Shown here: positions 15,355 to 23,998 of the stretch, one piece after another
Position numbering within the stretch: position 1 is the first letter of the stretch
How the letters are laid out: each line of letters opens with the position of its first letter
Assembly: GCF_019091455.1 (NCBI RefSeq)
Contig: NZ_JAGXJN010000007.1
Coordinates: forward strand, 159,447 to 223,446
Length of the DNA stretch: 64,000 bases
Direction of reading: 5' to 3'
Source: Chitinophaga sp. GbtcB8
Lineage (GTDB): Bacteria > Bacteroidota > Bacteroidia > Chitinophagales > Chitinophagaceae
The notes under the pieces: generated by a model
Database searches by the model: none
What the model was told of the DNA's origin: nothing
The model's input: the letters and a program-made list of their open reading frames with translations, nothing else
Translations under genes and position numbers: made by a program

Positions 15355-16323
15355 TTAAAAACGTTTATCCTTCCGATGTTTAAATTTCATGCGGGTACCT
15401 TTCCACCAGGCATCCAGGCGCAGCAGAACGGGCTGCAGGTGAGTAGTTTTTCTGTTATAAAAGCAGGTATCCAAAGTGTCGCCCAGCGGCCCTTTATATC
15501 TATTCCTGGTAAAATAGTATTGCCGGTGTTGCTTTTTAAAAGCTTTCCAGTATACGCTCCGGGGAATTAATTTTTGATCATAGCTGCGGGTAAGTATCCT
15601 GGCTGCTTCCAGGTAATTCTGGCCGGTTTTAACAGCGCGGGTGGTTACATCGCCACTATGGTTCCTGAAATAATTCAATGTACGGCCGCTGATAAAAACA
15701 TCCCCCATTTTACACAGTTCAATCCAAAAGTACCAGTCCCCGCTGAATTTAAACTCCAGGAACGCTTCGTCCACGGCAAAAAACAGCGCTCTTCTGAAAA
15801 GCGCCATGCTGGCATTAAAAATGGAACATTGGGTAGAAAGGTATTTGATTATAAATTCCCGGCCGCTGATGGTATCCTCCAACTGTTTATAAAACGACTG
15901 CCACATGATATTATCATGCATATCAATCACAATGGACTGGCAGTATGCAATAGTACAATGGTCGTGCTTTTCAAGGCCGGCTACCAGGTGCTGTAAAAGG
16001 GAGGCTTCACAGTAATCGTCACTTTCCGCCATCCAGATATACTTTCCGGCGGCGGCTTCCACCCCTTTTTTCCACTGACGGAACACACTGCCGCCATTCA
16101 CTTCGTTATAAATGATCTTTTTAACTTTAGGATGATCCCTGTACCGTTCAATAATTTCACGGCTGTTATCTGTAGAACAGTCATCCAGGATAATTACTTC
16201 AAAGTCGCTGAAACTTTGGTTCAATACGGATGTTATCCTCTCCTCCAGATAAGCAGCATGGTTATAGTTAGGAATAATCACAGAAACAAGCGGAGCATTG
16301 GCATCCGGCTTTATACTCTTCAT
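15355..16323 (-). CDS. Family 2 glycosyltransferase
   Basis: The start at ATG 16323 gives 322 residues (a TTG one codon upstream is less likely). The GT-A/GT2 fold is clear: LVSVIIPNYNHAAYLEERI, then VIILDDCSTDNS, and the metal-binding motif AESDDY, with a later WYFWIELCKMGDVF segment. It has no membrane segments, so it acts in the cytoplasm, adding a sugar from a nucleotide donor. A decayed paralogue of the same subfamily lies at 21212-21604. Confidence 0.92.
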   Translation of the reverse strand: MKSIKPDANAPLVSVIIPNYNHAAYLEERITSVLNQSFSDFEVIILDDCSTDNSREIIERYRDHPKVKKIIYNEVNGGSVFRQWKKGVEAAAGKYIWMAESDDYCEASLLQHLVAGLEKHDHCTIAYCQSIVIDMHDNIMWQSFYKQLEDTISGREFIIKYLSTQCSIFNASMALFRRALFFAVDEAFLEFKFSGDWYFWIELCKMGDVFISGRTLNYFRNHSGDVTTRAVKTGQNYLEAARILTRSYDQKLIPRSVYWKAFKKQHRQYYFTRNRYKGPLGDTLDTCFYNRKTTHLQPVLLRLDAWWKGTRMKFKHRKDKRF

Positions 16324-16384
16324 CAAAGCAGTAGTTTAAAACAGTAAAATTAACGTACTTAATACCTCCTTCGCCCTATCCCGC

Positions 16385-16440
16385 TTACCCCTCGCTGCGC
16401 CTTACAATGCGGGAGCAGGGCCTTGCAATGACGCGAAAGA
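16385..16440. repeat. Degenerate intergenic repeat-like element
   Basis: On the minus strand TCATTGCAAGGCCCTGC and GCATTGTAAGGCGCAGCG form an imperfect direct repeat. Both resemble the TCATTGCGAGGnGCAGCG-type dispersed intergenic repeat seen in many bacteria. It sits in the 238-base gap between divergent glycosyltransferase genes. Only one degraded unit is present, so the call is weak. Confidence 0.3.
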
Positions 16441-16561
16441 GGCAATTGCACAACGCGTTAAAATTAATCATTTACCCAGAATGTATATACTAATTTCTTC
16501 ATGCAATCATTCTTTTTTTTTAGTATCTTTAGCCCTTAAATTCTGCTTTACCAGCTAATTC

Positions 16562-17677
16562 ATGAACGTAAGCATTGATGTGATCATACCTTCATTCCGC
16601 CTGAATGAAAAATATATACTTCCCATTCTTCGTCTGCCAAAACCAGCCAACGCAAATATAAAGTTTTACCTTATTGCAGATCATCCTTCCATTGTACCCT
16701 CTGAAAACATTCAGGCATTGGTGGATCATGAAAATATTTTCCTGTCCATTAACCCGCAGAACCTGGGCGCCAGCGTTACGCGCAATAAGGGTATTGAAAT
16801 GGGCCAGGGCGACTGGATCCTGTTCTTAGACGATGATATATCCGTACCGGACAACCTGCTGGAAACCTATGCCGACGCAGCTTTGCAGTACCCGGATGAA
16901 ATTGGTTTTATTGGGCTGGTACGCTTACCTGAACCGCATACTGCTTTTACCAAAGCGCTGAAAGTAAGCGGCTCTTTAGATATATTTTCTATTGCGGAAA
17001 AAAAACCTGCTTTTTGCTGGGGCGCTACAGCCAACATTATGATCAAACGCAGCGCGGTGAAAGATACCCGCTTCTCTACCGTATATCCTAAATCAGGCGG
17101 CGGGGAAGATGTTGATTTCTTTTTAAAAGTGCGGGAGCAAAATAATTTTAAGGATTATAAAAGCTTACCGCAGGCAGCGGTTACACATCCCTGGTGGAAC
17201 AATGAAGCGGTGAACCTGCAGCGCCCTTTCCGTTATGGCACCGGCAACAGCTGGCTGGGTGATCTGAACCCGCAATATGCCTATTATGATCTTCCCAACA
17301 CGCCGGAAACACTTTTGCTTTCACTACTGGCGCTGGTAATAACAGGCCTGCTGAAACCCTTGTGGGTGGGCCCTTTGCTGGTTTTTATGGCGGGCGTTAT
17401 ACTCATTGAGATCATTGCCAGTCTTATACAAACCATAAAAAGGTCCGGTACCGGCAATGTGCAGATATTAATGTATGTAATTACCCTCAGGATAGTGTAT
17501 GAGACGGGGCTTTTGTGGGGAAAGCTTTCCCGTTTAAGGTTTGGAAAGATCGGGGAGCGGTTTCACGATAATGGCATCATTAACAAAGTGTATTTCTACC
17601 GCTCTAATACTTATAAAATGGTAAAGTGGGTGTTGTACCCGCTGCTGGTTATTTATATTTTAAGATACTTCGTTTAA
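16562..17677 (+). CDS. Family 2 glycosyltransferase with C-terminal membrane segments
   Basis: The product has 371 residues. The GT-A domain occupies ~1-235 with VDVIIPSFRLN at the start, NLGASVTRNKGIEMG, and the metal motif LDDDIS. A GGGEDVDFFLKVRE stretch matches the acceptor region of GT2 enzymes. C-terminal hydrophobic segments (near 240-285 and 350-370) should anchor it to the inner membrane. An imperfect TATCTTTA box lies ~30 bases upstream. Its stop overlaps the convergent gene at 17674 by four bases. Confidence 0.9.
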   Translation: MNVSIDVIIPSFRLNEKYILPILRLPKPANANIKFYLIADHPSIVPSENIQALVDHENIFLSINPQNLGASVTRNKGIEMGQGDWILFLDDDISVPDNLLETYADAALQYPDEIGFIGLVRLPEPHTAFTKALKVSGSLDIFSIAEKKPAFCWGATANIMIKRSAVKDTRFSTVYPKSGGGEDVDFFLKVREQNNFKDYKSLPQAAVTHPWWNNEAVNLQRPFRYGTGNSWLGDLNPQYAYYDLPNTPETLLLSLLALVITGLLKPLWVGPLLVFMAGVILIEIIASLIQTIKRSGTGNVQILMYVITLRIVYETGLLWGKLSRLRFGKIGERFHDNGIINKVYFYRSNTYKMVKWVLYPLLVIYILRYFV

Positions 17678-18471
17678 ACTTCCGCGTAACCATTTAAGCA
17701 GCACACCAGCCTGGTGGTAAGCGTTTCGCTGTAGCGGCGCTCATTCACGGTGATCTGTGATTTATTATGGTATTCATGATGCAGGTGAAAGCATACGGCG
17801 GCCAGCTTTAAACGTTTTTTATGTACGCCGGCATGTATAAGGCGCGCGGCAAACTCACAGTCTTCTGATCCCCAGCCAAAGAACAGGTTATTATACCCGT
17901 TGATAGCTATAAAATCCTCCCGCCAGAAAGCCAGGTTACAGGCTTTGGTATTATCCGAGCTGTAGGGATTTGCCTTTACTATAAAGGATAAAGCGGGTAA
18001 GCGTAATGCGTTAAAACGGTTGTGAAGGCCTTTGGTAAAGAAACCCAGCTTAGTGCTTTTACTTTGCAGAATGTGTTGGGTGGTGGCCTCTCCTATCATG
18101 GCGCGGGCGCCCTGTACAAAATGCCCTCTTTCTGCCTCCTTCACATGGTCTTCAATAAAACGCGGATGCATTACAATGTCGCCATCAATTTCAATGATAT
18201 AATCTGCTTCCGATTGTTTTACCGCTTTGTTCAGGATAATCCCTTTGCGGAAACCGCGGTCTTCATGCCAGGCATGTTTTAAGGGAATATTCAGGATCTT
18301 GCGGTATTTATTGATCAGCCGTTCTGTTTCCTCCCTTGATCCGTCGTCTGCGATCAGGATTTCATCCGGTAGATACGTTTGCTGTAACAGGCTCAGGAAA
18401 ATTATTTCCAGCGCCTCCGGCCAGTTATATGTAGCAATTAAGATCCCAACTGAAAAGTTCTGTTTCACCAT
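17674..18471 (-). CDS. Family 2 glycosyltransferase with galactosyltransferase-type C-terminal domain
   Basis: The product has 265 residues. Its N-terminal part is a GT2 domain (VGILIATYNWPEALEIIFLS, ILIADDGSREETE, and the DxD motif EIDGDIV). The C-terminal part carries the Glyco_transf_7C signature NLAFWREDF and GWGSEDCEFAARL, the pattern of chondroitin-polymerase-like and beta-galactosyltransferase enzymes. It probably acts in surface polysaccharide or LPS core synthesis with its neighbours. It is convergent with and overlaps the GT2 gene at 16562 by four bases. Confidence 0.9.
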   Translation of the reverse strand: MVKQNFSVGILIATYNWPEALEIIFLSLLQQTYLPDEILIADDGSREETERLINKYRKILNIPLKHAWHEDRGFRKGIILNKAVKQSEADYIIEIDGDIVMHPRFIEDHVKEAERGHFVQGARAMIGEATTQHILQSKSTKLGFFTKGLHNRFNALRLPALSFIVKANPYSSDNTKACNLAFWREDFIAINGYNNLFFGWGSEDCEFAARLIHAGVHKKRLKLAAVCFHLHHEYHNKSQITVNERRYSETLTTRLVCCLNGYAEV

Positions 18472-18630
18472 CCTGCTTGCGGTTTGCGTTCAATAAAGAA
18501 ATTTTTAACGGTCATAAGGTTTCTATAGAATAGCATTGGAATTCAAGTTTATGCTTACAATACGGCGGATGTTTTATCATCCGTCCTGATATATACAACG
18601 TACTACATTTTAATTTGTTACAGCTGTGGT

Positions 18631-20451
18631 TCAGTTAGCGCTGAAAGTTTGCATTTCTATCAGCTTACGGTATAATCCGTCTTTTTCCAAAAGCTGTAAA
18701 TGGGTTCCCTGTTCAACAATGTTGCCATTATCCAGCACAATGATCAGGTCTGCATTTTGTATGGTACTTAAGCGGTGTGCAATTACCAGCGAGGTACGGT
18801 TCTCCATCAGATTGTTCAATGCATCCTGCACCATTTTTTCAGATTCTGTATCCAGCGCAGAGGTAGCTTCAACCAGCAACATAATGGGCGGATTCGTCAA
18901 CACTGCCCGGGCTATACAGATGCACTGGCGCTGGCCGCCTGATAATTTAACGCCTTTATCACCAATATTCGTCTGGTAACCATGCTCTGTTGCAGAAATA
19001 AATTCGTGGGCGTTGGCGATCCTTGCGGCAGCCTCAACCTCCTGCAATGTGGCCCCTGGCTTTCCAAAGGCTATATTGTTATAAATGGTGTCGTTAAATA
19101 AAATTGATTCCTGGTTTACAATTCCCATCAGCGAGCGCAGGGAGTCTGAAGTAACGGCCTGTATGTTATGCCCGTCTATCAGGATGCTGCCGGACTGTGG
19201 CTGTATAAACCGGGGGATCAGGTCCATGAGGGTGGTTTTGCCGGCGCCGGAAGGCCCTACCAGCGCTACAGATTTCCCTTTAGGTATAGTAAGGCTTACG
19301 CTGTTCAGCACCGGACGTTCATTATAGGCAAACGCTACTTTCTCAAACCGGATAGCTTCCCGGAACTGGTCTACCGCTTTTGCATCTGGCGCATCCTGGA
19401 TCTGCGACTGCTGGTCAATTAAGGCCAGCACCCGCTCCCCTGCCGCCAGGCCGGAGTGGATGTTGCTGAAGGAGGCTGAAATGGCTTTGGCCGGGCGCAT
19501 GATCTGGGAAAACAGGGCAATATAGGCTATAAAGGCCGCTGCATCCAGCTCACCGGTTTTGGATAATACCAGGGAACCGCCGTACAGCACAATACCTGAT
19601 ACCATTATAATACCCAGCGTTTCAGACACCGGCGAGGCCATTTGCTGCCGCCTGGCCATAGCCCTGATAATATTGGAATAGTGCACGTTTTCCTTGTGAA
19701 AACGCTCCTTAATAAAAGGCGTTGCGTTAAATGATTTAATGATCTTGATGCCTCCCAGCGCTTCTTCCAAGTAACTGATCATGGTGCCATAGGATACGTG
19801 GGATGCGGTGGCCTGCTCCTTTAACCGGGATACGATCCTGGAGATGATAAACCCGGCTACCGGTATAATGACCATAGAGGCCAGCGTAAGCTTGTAGGAA
19901 ATAACGAACAGCATTACCAGGTACGTGATCAGCGTTAATGGCTCCTTAAAGATCACCTGCAGGGTACCGGTTACGGAATACTGCACCACCTGCACATCCG
20001 ATGAAATCTTGGACATAATATCCCCCTTACGCTCATTGCTGAAATACCCCAGATGCATGTCCATAATGTTATTGAACACAGCCTTTCGCAGGTTCAGCAG
20101 GGTATGGATCCGCAGGTTTTCCATGGTACGTTCCGAAAAATACCGGAACAGGTTACCGATAAAAACAGAGACTACAATGGTCAGACACACATATTTCAAC
20201 GTATTGGGCAGGCCTATTTTACTATTCAGCTGAACGGAATAGTAGTTCAGCATTTTGAATACGTCATAAAAATGTTCCGGTTTGGCTACTACCTGGTGGT
20301 TGTTCTGGTTAAACAACGTGGTTAGCAGTGGCGCCAGCAGTGCCAGGTTTAATGCCCCAAACAACACGGCCAACAGCGTAAAAAGAACATACGGGATAGC
20401 ATATTTTTCAATCGGTTTGGCAAAAGACAACAGCCGGAAATACGTTTTCAT
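18631..20451 (-). CDS. MsbA-like ABC exporter (fused membrane and ATPase domains), Walker B D-to-V
   Basis: The product has 606 residues, the usual half-transporter length. Six membrane helices lie in ~15-320, and the nucleotide-binding domain covers ~350-600. Walker A GPSGAGKTT (~398-406), signature LSGGQRQ and switch H (VIAHRL) are intact. Walker B reads PIMLLVEATSALD: the Asp that normally precedes the catalytic Glu is Val527 (codon GTT, complement 18871-18873), while Glu528 is kept. Known: MsbA flips lipid A-core or other lipid-linked glycans. Its position in a glycosyltransferase cluster fits that role. The substitution could impair Mg-ATP binding or be a base error. Confidence 0.88.
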   Translation of the reverse strand: MKTYFRLLSFAKPIEKYAIPYVLFTLLAVLFGALNLALLAPLLTTLFNQNNHQVVAKPEHFYDVFKMLNYYSVQLNSKIGLPNTLKYVCLTIVVSVFIGNLFRYFSERTMENLRIHTLLNLRKAVFNNIMDMHLGYFSNERKGDIMSKISSDVQVVQYSVTGTLQVIFKEPLTLITYLVMLFVISYKLTLASMVIIPVAGFIISRIVSRLKEQATASHVSYGTMISYLEEALGGIKIIKSFNATPFIKERFHKENVHYSNIIRAMARRQQMASPVSETLGIIMVSGIVLYGGSLVLSKTGELDAAAFIAYIALFSQIMRPAKAISASFSNIHSGLAAGERVLALIDQQSQIQDAPDAKAVDQFREAIRFEKVAFAYNERPVLNSVSLTIPKGKSVALVGPSGAGKTTLMDLIPRFIQPQSGSILIDGHNIQAVTSDSLRSLMGIVNQESILFNDTIYNNIAFGKPGATLQEVEAAARIANAHEFISATEHGYQTNIGDKGVKLSGGQRQCICIARAVLTNPPIMLLVEATSALDTESEKMVQDALNNLMENRTSLVIAHRLSTIQNADLIIVLDNGNIVEQGTHLQLLEKDGLYRKLIEMQTFSAN

Positions 20452-20482
20452 TATTATTATTATAAATATATATATAAAACTC

Positions 20483-20490
20483 CAAAATTA
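20483..20490 (-). promoter_or_regulatory. -7 box TAATTTTG upstream of the MsbA-like gene
   Basis: The minus strand reads TAATTTTG, matching TAnnTTTG, 32 bases before the ATG at 20451. A very AT-rich leader follows. No convincing -33 TTG is seen. Confidence 0.4.
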
Positions 20491-20990
20491 ATAATTATTT
20501 AAAGACCCTTTTTTAAAAAAGGAGCAGGGATCGTTCCCGGGAAGCACAGGTGAAAATATTTGGCTACAGTACGGCACCGGCATCTCTGATCATAAAAGAT
20601 GCAGGGCTATGTAATGGGAAGTATATCAACATTGCTCTCTTAATGGATAAGATCAATAGCGCCCGGTAAAGGTTATATGATATCTCTTTTTACTTCTTTG
20701 TACCACCCGCTGCTTCCTCTTCTTCACTAAAAATATAAACTTTCTTTATATTTCAACATACTTTATTACTTATAATTCACACATTTATAGATATATAACC
20801 TTATTAATTCAGCTGTATGATCATGCTTACCAGCCCCCCGGCATGGGCTTTTGCAGCCGGTAGCCTGCACCTATCTCCTATTTCACCTGCCCGCCGGCAT
20901 TGCTTTAACGTATGAGCCCCCATTAATAATCTTAAAAATTTCTTAAAACTTTGGCGGGCTGAACTTAGCGGGCGGTTTTAGCGCCCCTCA
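20491..20990. other. Non-coding or decayed DNA, no gene recognised
   Basis: No open frame here shows a recognisable family. A loop-less palindrome CCTTTTTTAAAAAAGG sits at 20507-20522. The stretch lies beside two glycosyltransferase remnants (20991-21164 and 21212-21604), so it is probably debris of the same glycan cluster degraded past recognition. Confidence 0.5.
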
Positions 20991-21164
20991 TTATCTGCTG
21001 CCGGTACTCCGGGAAAACCTGCGCCACACAGGTGGCGTAAGGCTGGTGGAATATGCTAAGCCCTGCTGTGTAAGGTTCAGCAGCTGCATGCCGGGCGCCT
21101 GCTGGTCGGGGTTATAGGTGCAGATCAGTACAGAATAATCTATAGCATAGTTATCGAACGACAT
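20991..21164 (-). pseudogene. N-terminal fragment of a GT2 glycosyltransferase
   Basis: A 57-codon frame begins at ATG 21164. Residues 9-20 read DYSVLICTYNPD, the canonical first strand and loop of GT2 enzymes (VSVIICTYN). Normal continuation of the domain is absent: the frame passes into unrelated Pro/Arg-rich sequence and stops at 20991. It is best explained as the 5' end of a broken glycosyltransferase gene. Confidence 0.55.
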
Positions 21165-21211
21165 ACAAAACCACTTTTTTCACTATATCTTTGTTTTAGC
21201 GCGTAAAAGTA

Positions 21212-21604
21212 ATGAATCTACCTATAGTATCCATTATCATTCCTAATTATGGCCATGCTGCTTTCCCGGAACAGCGCATCACTTCTGTGCTGCAGCAAAC
21301 CTTCCAGGATTTGAAGTAATTATCCTGGATGGCTGCTCAACCGATAACAGCCGGATATTATAGAACATTACCGGCAGCATCCGAAAGTTTCACAGATCAT
21401 TTATAATACCACCATCAGCGGCAGTGTATTTAAACAGAGGAGAAAAGGCATAGAAGCTGCAGCAGGCCATACATATGGCTGGCGGAAAGAGATGACTGCA
21501 GACCATAAAGCCATGTGAACGCCAGCATGGCTGTATGGAAAAAGGAGCTTGTTTGCCGGAGAGATGAAAGGTGGGGGAATATAGAATATGGAAATGAAAT
21601 GTAA
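21212..21604 (+). pseudogene. Decayed GT2 glycosyltransferase gene, paralogue of 15355-16323
   Basis: ATG 21212 opens VSIIIPNYGHAAFPEQRI, matching the intact paralogue's VSVIIPNYNHAAYLEERI. One T is missing near 21311, giving TAA at 21317. The homologous frame resumes as FEVIILDGCSTDNSR. A two-base insertion near 21361 breaks it again, and it continues HYRQHPKVSQIIYN and GSVFKQRRKGIEAAAG. After ~21505 about 65 codons are deleted, and NASMAVWKK (paralogue: NASMALFRR) leads to TAA at 21602. A TATCTTTG -7 box survives at 21186-21193. At least three disabling events are visible, so the gene cannot make an active enzyme. Confidence 0.85.
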
Positions 21605-21629
21605 AGAGTAACGTCATAAAATTAAAAAG

Positions 21630-21680
21630 TAAAAGCTGATGCAGCGCCATCATCATTACCATCGCCTGCATCAGCTTTTA
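21630..21680 (-). terminator. Terminator hairpin after the antiporter operon
   Basis: TAAAAGCTGATGCAG (21630-21644) pairs perfectly over 15 bases with CTGCATCAGCTTTTA (21666-21680). T-rich runs follow on both strands, so it can work in both directions. It lies 17 bases beyond the stop of the small membrane-protein gene. Confidence 0.7.
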
Positions 21681-21696
21681 TTTTTTTTTCTACTTT

Positions 21697-21909
21697 TTAA
21701 TTTTTTTTATTGCCGCCTACTAACAACACAACACCTATTACAGCTACCAGGCCGCCGGCATAAGTAGGCCAGCCTATCCATTTATTTTCTTTTTTGTTTA
21801 CTTCTACGGGCCCAAGATCCACTACCTTCTTTTCTGTTTGTACAGAAAAACCACGGATCAGGATCATGGCAATACCGGCAATGATGAGGATAATACCTAA
21901 TGTTTTCAT
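21697..21909 (-). CDS. Small two-helix membrane protein of unknown function
   Basis: The start at ATG 21909 gives 70 residues beginning MKTLGIILIIAGIAMILIRG, a membrane helix; an ATG at 21948 adds 13 unlikely residues. A polar middle (KKVVDLGPVEVNKKEN) is followed by a second helix (YAGGLVAVIGVVLLVGG). I recall similar ~65-70 residue proteins with the VVDLGP motif as common in Bacteroidota, with no known function. It lies 59 bases downstream of the antiporter gene on the same strand and is probably co-transcribed. Confidence 0.7.
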   Translation of the reverse strand: MKTLGIILIIAGIAMILIRGFSVQTEKKVVDLGPVEVNKKENKWIGWPTYAGGLVAVIGVVLLVGGNKKN

Positions 21910-21968
21910 AACAGCTATTGTTGTTTCATAGCGTATATCAATCGTCATGCCATAAGGGCTTCCTATGC

Positions 21969-23246
21969 TTATTTATGCGCGGCAACAGCTGTTTCAGCCG
22001 GCTGCTTCCCATTCAATAAACGTACTACCAATGGCAGGGTAAGCCCCTGCCCCAGCAACGTAAACAATACTACGGCTACGGAAATAAAGATAATGGCATC
22101 CCGTTGCGGGAAAATGCTGCCATCCTGCAGGGTAGCCGGCAAACCAATGGCAATAGCCAGGGATACAATGCCCCGCATGCCTGACCAGCTGATGATCAAG
22201 CTGGTTTTTGCATCCAGCAGCGCATGTTCGGTGATACGCCCCTTCTTTTTCCTGAAGGCCTGCTCCAGGTTGATCTGCTGCAGGAACACCCTGATCATGC
22301 GCAGCAGCAAAGCAACAACGGTGATCAGGAAAGCGTAACCCAGGTAAGGCAGGATCTGTGTTTTATCCATATGCTTTACCACGTATGGATACTGTAATCC
22401 AATGATGATAAAGATGAGGCCATTGAGCAGGAAAATAATAACATCCCAAAAGTTGCGGGACTGCTTTTTTAAGTATTCCGGGAATACTTTATGACTGAAA
22501 CGGGAAATGGCCAGCCCTAATATTACTACGGCTATTACGCCGGATACATGAAACTCCTCTGCCACCAGGTAGGTTATAAAAGGCATGAGCAACATAAAGC
22601 TAATAGTTACCAGCTGGTTTTGATGCACCCTTTTAAGAATGAAGGCCAGGATCATTCCCATAATCACGCCCACCAGGGCGCCACCCGCCATCATGAATAT
22701 AAACGCTAAAGAGGCCCTCCAGAATACAAAGGCTGTACCGGTTACTGCAGCTACTGCAAAGCGGTAAGCTACCAGGGCTGAAGCATCATTGACCAGGCTT
22801 TCCCCTTCCAGGATGGTATTGGTTTTATGTGACAAACCCAAACCTTTGGTGATGCTGATAGCCGCCACGGCATCCGTAGCAGATAAAATAGCGCCCAGCA
22901 CAAAAGATAAAGGCCAGCTCATGCCCGGTATTACGTAATGAGCTACCACCGCAATGCCGGAGGCCGTAATAAATACCAGCGATATGGCCAGCGTACCAAT
23001 GGTATTGATATTGGTTCTAAACTCCTGGAAAGAGATGTTAAAAGCAGCATCATACAACATAGGCGGCAGGAAGATGAGGAAGATCACATCCGGGTTCAGC
23101 TCTATATTAGGCAGGGTTGGTATGAACCCAATGGCAATACCGGCGGTGATCAGTAAAATAGGATATGGCACCCGGACCTTATCTGCCAAGGCAGACAGTA
23201 CGATCATAATTGCCAGGATAAATAAAACGATGCTATAGTTTTCCAT
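21969..23246 (-). CDS. CPA1-family Na+/H+ antiporter (NhaP-like)
   Basis: The start at ATG 23246 gives 425 residues beginning MENYSIVLFILAIMIVLSAL; a further ATG at 23267 is less likely. About 12 membrane helices are visible. The CPA1 core motifs are present: LGAILSATDAVAAISITKG (ion-binding Asp) and LEGESLVNDASALVAYR, plus the conserved LIISWSGMRGIVSLAIAIGL. It exchanges cytoplasmic Na+ (or K+) for protons and serves pH and salt homeostasis. It diverges from a Crp/Fnr regulator 94 bases away, which may control it. Confidence 0.93.
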   Translation of the reverse strand: MENYSIVLFILAIMIVLSALADKVRVPYPILLITAGIAIGFIPTLPNIELNPDVIFLIFLPPMLYDAAFNISFQEFRTNINTIGTLAISLVFITASGIAVVAHYVIPGMSWPLSFVLGAILSATDAVAAISITKGLGLSHKTNTILEGESLVNDASALVAYRFAVAAVTGTAFVFWRASLAFIFMMAGGALVGVIMGMILAFILKRVHQNQLVTISFMLLMPFITYLVAEEFHVSGVIAVVILGLAISRFSHKVFPEYLKKQSRNFWDVIIFLLNGLIFIIIGLQYPYVVKHMDKTQILPYLGYAFLITVVALLLRMIRVFLQQINLEQAFRKKKGRITEHALLDAKTSLIISWSGMRGIVSLAIAIGLPATLQDGSIFPQRDAIIFISVAVVLFTLLGQGLTLPLVVRLLNGKQPAETAVAAHK

Positions 23247-23340
23247 AAGGCCCTGTAAACATTTCAATGACGCTTAAAAGTAACACAGCTTGCCCAAAAC
23301 AGGAATTATAAATTGTGAAATGTAGCTTAATTTTAGTGGG

Positions 23341-23928
23341 ATGAAAGGCGCGTTTATGTTTGAACCGGTTTTTACTTACCTGGAAAAATTCCAACCTATC
23401 CCTGCCGGTGACCGGGAGATCATTGGCCGGCATATTCACACCCGCCATGTGCAGGAAGCTGAATTATTATTACAGGAGGGTAAGCTGGCCAGGGAAATGT
23501 TCTTTGTTTGCAAGGGTATCCTGAAAATTGTATCTGTTAATGGTAAGGGAAATGAGGTAACGCAGTTCTTTGTAAAGGAAGATCATTTCTGTACGATCCT
23601 CAACAGCTTTAATAACCAGGTACCGGCGCATGAAAGCATTAAAGCTGCCTGTGATACGGACCTTATTGTATTTCCCAGGGAGCAGCTATGGGCGCTTTAT
23701 AAACAGCTCCCTTATTTTCAGCCCCTCATCAATCATATTACCCAGCAAACGCTGCTTGCCAAGATCCAGGTACGCAATTCCTATATGGGCGAAGATGCAG
23801 CTACCCGCTATCAGCAGTTCCTGCAGCAGCAGCCGGATATAGCGCTGCGCGTGCCTTTGAGCGATGTAGCTTCTTACCTGGGTATTACGCCGCAGTCGCT
23901 GAGCCGGATCCGGAAACAAATCCGTTAG
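23341..23928 (+). CDS. Crp/Fnr-family transcriptional regulator
   Basis: The product has 195 residues. A cyclic-nucleotide-binding-like barrel spans ~10-120 (ELLLQEGKLAREMFFVCKGI, with the later FPREQLWALY helix), and a short helix-turn-helix ends the protein (VPLSDVASYLGITPQSLSRI). No Cys cluster for an Fe-S centre is present, and the cAMP-contact motif is not conserved, as in most Bacteroidota members. It is divergent from the Na+/H+ antiporter gene. An alternative ATG lies five codons in. Confidence 0.92.
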   Translation: MKGAFMFEPVFTYLEKFQPIPAGDREIIGRHIHTRHVQEAELLLQEGKLAREMFFVCKGILKIVSVNGKGNEVTQFFVKEDHFCTILNSFNNQVPAHESIKAACDTDLIVFPREQLWALYKQLPYFQPLINHITQQTLLAKIQVRNSYMGEDAATRYQQFLQQQPDIALRVPLSDVASYLGITPQSLSRIRKQIR

Positions 23929-23946
23929 TTTTAATAAAATAAAAAA

Positions 23947-23970
23947 GGGCTGTACCAAAAGATACAGCCC
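23947..23970 (-). terminator. Intrinsic terminator of the AraC gene at 23999
   Basis: GGGCTGTA (23947-23954) pairs with TACAGCCC (23963-23970) over an eight-base loop. A run of six A residues precedes it, which is a U tract for minus-strand transcripts. It sits 28 bases past the AraC stop, between convergent genes. Confidence 0.75.
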
Positions 23971-23998
23971 CGTGAATTATAATGGGTTAGTAAGAAGA

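Noticed and set aside
20491..20990. Search for a transposase or IS end in the decayed stretch
   Set aside because: No terminal inverted repeats, target duplication or transposase motif was found.
21390..21671. Minus-strand 93-codon frame in the decayed region
   Set aside because: It covers the antisense of the glycosyltransferase pseudogene and the terminator; its composition is low-complexity.
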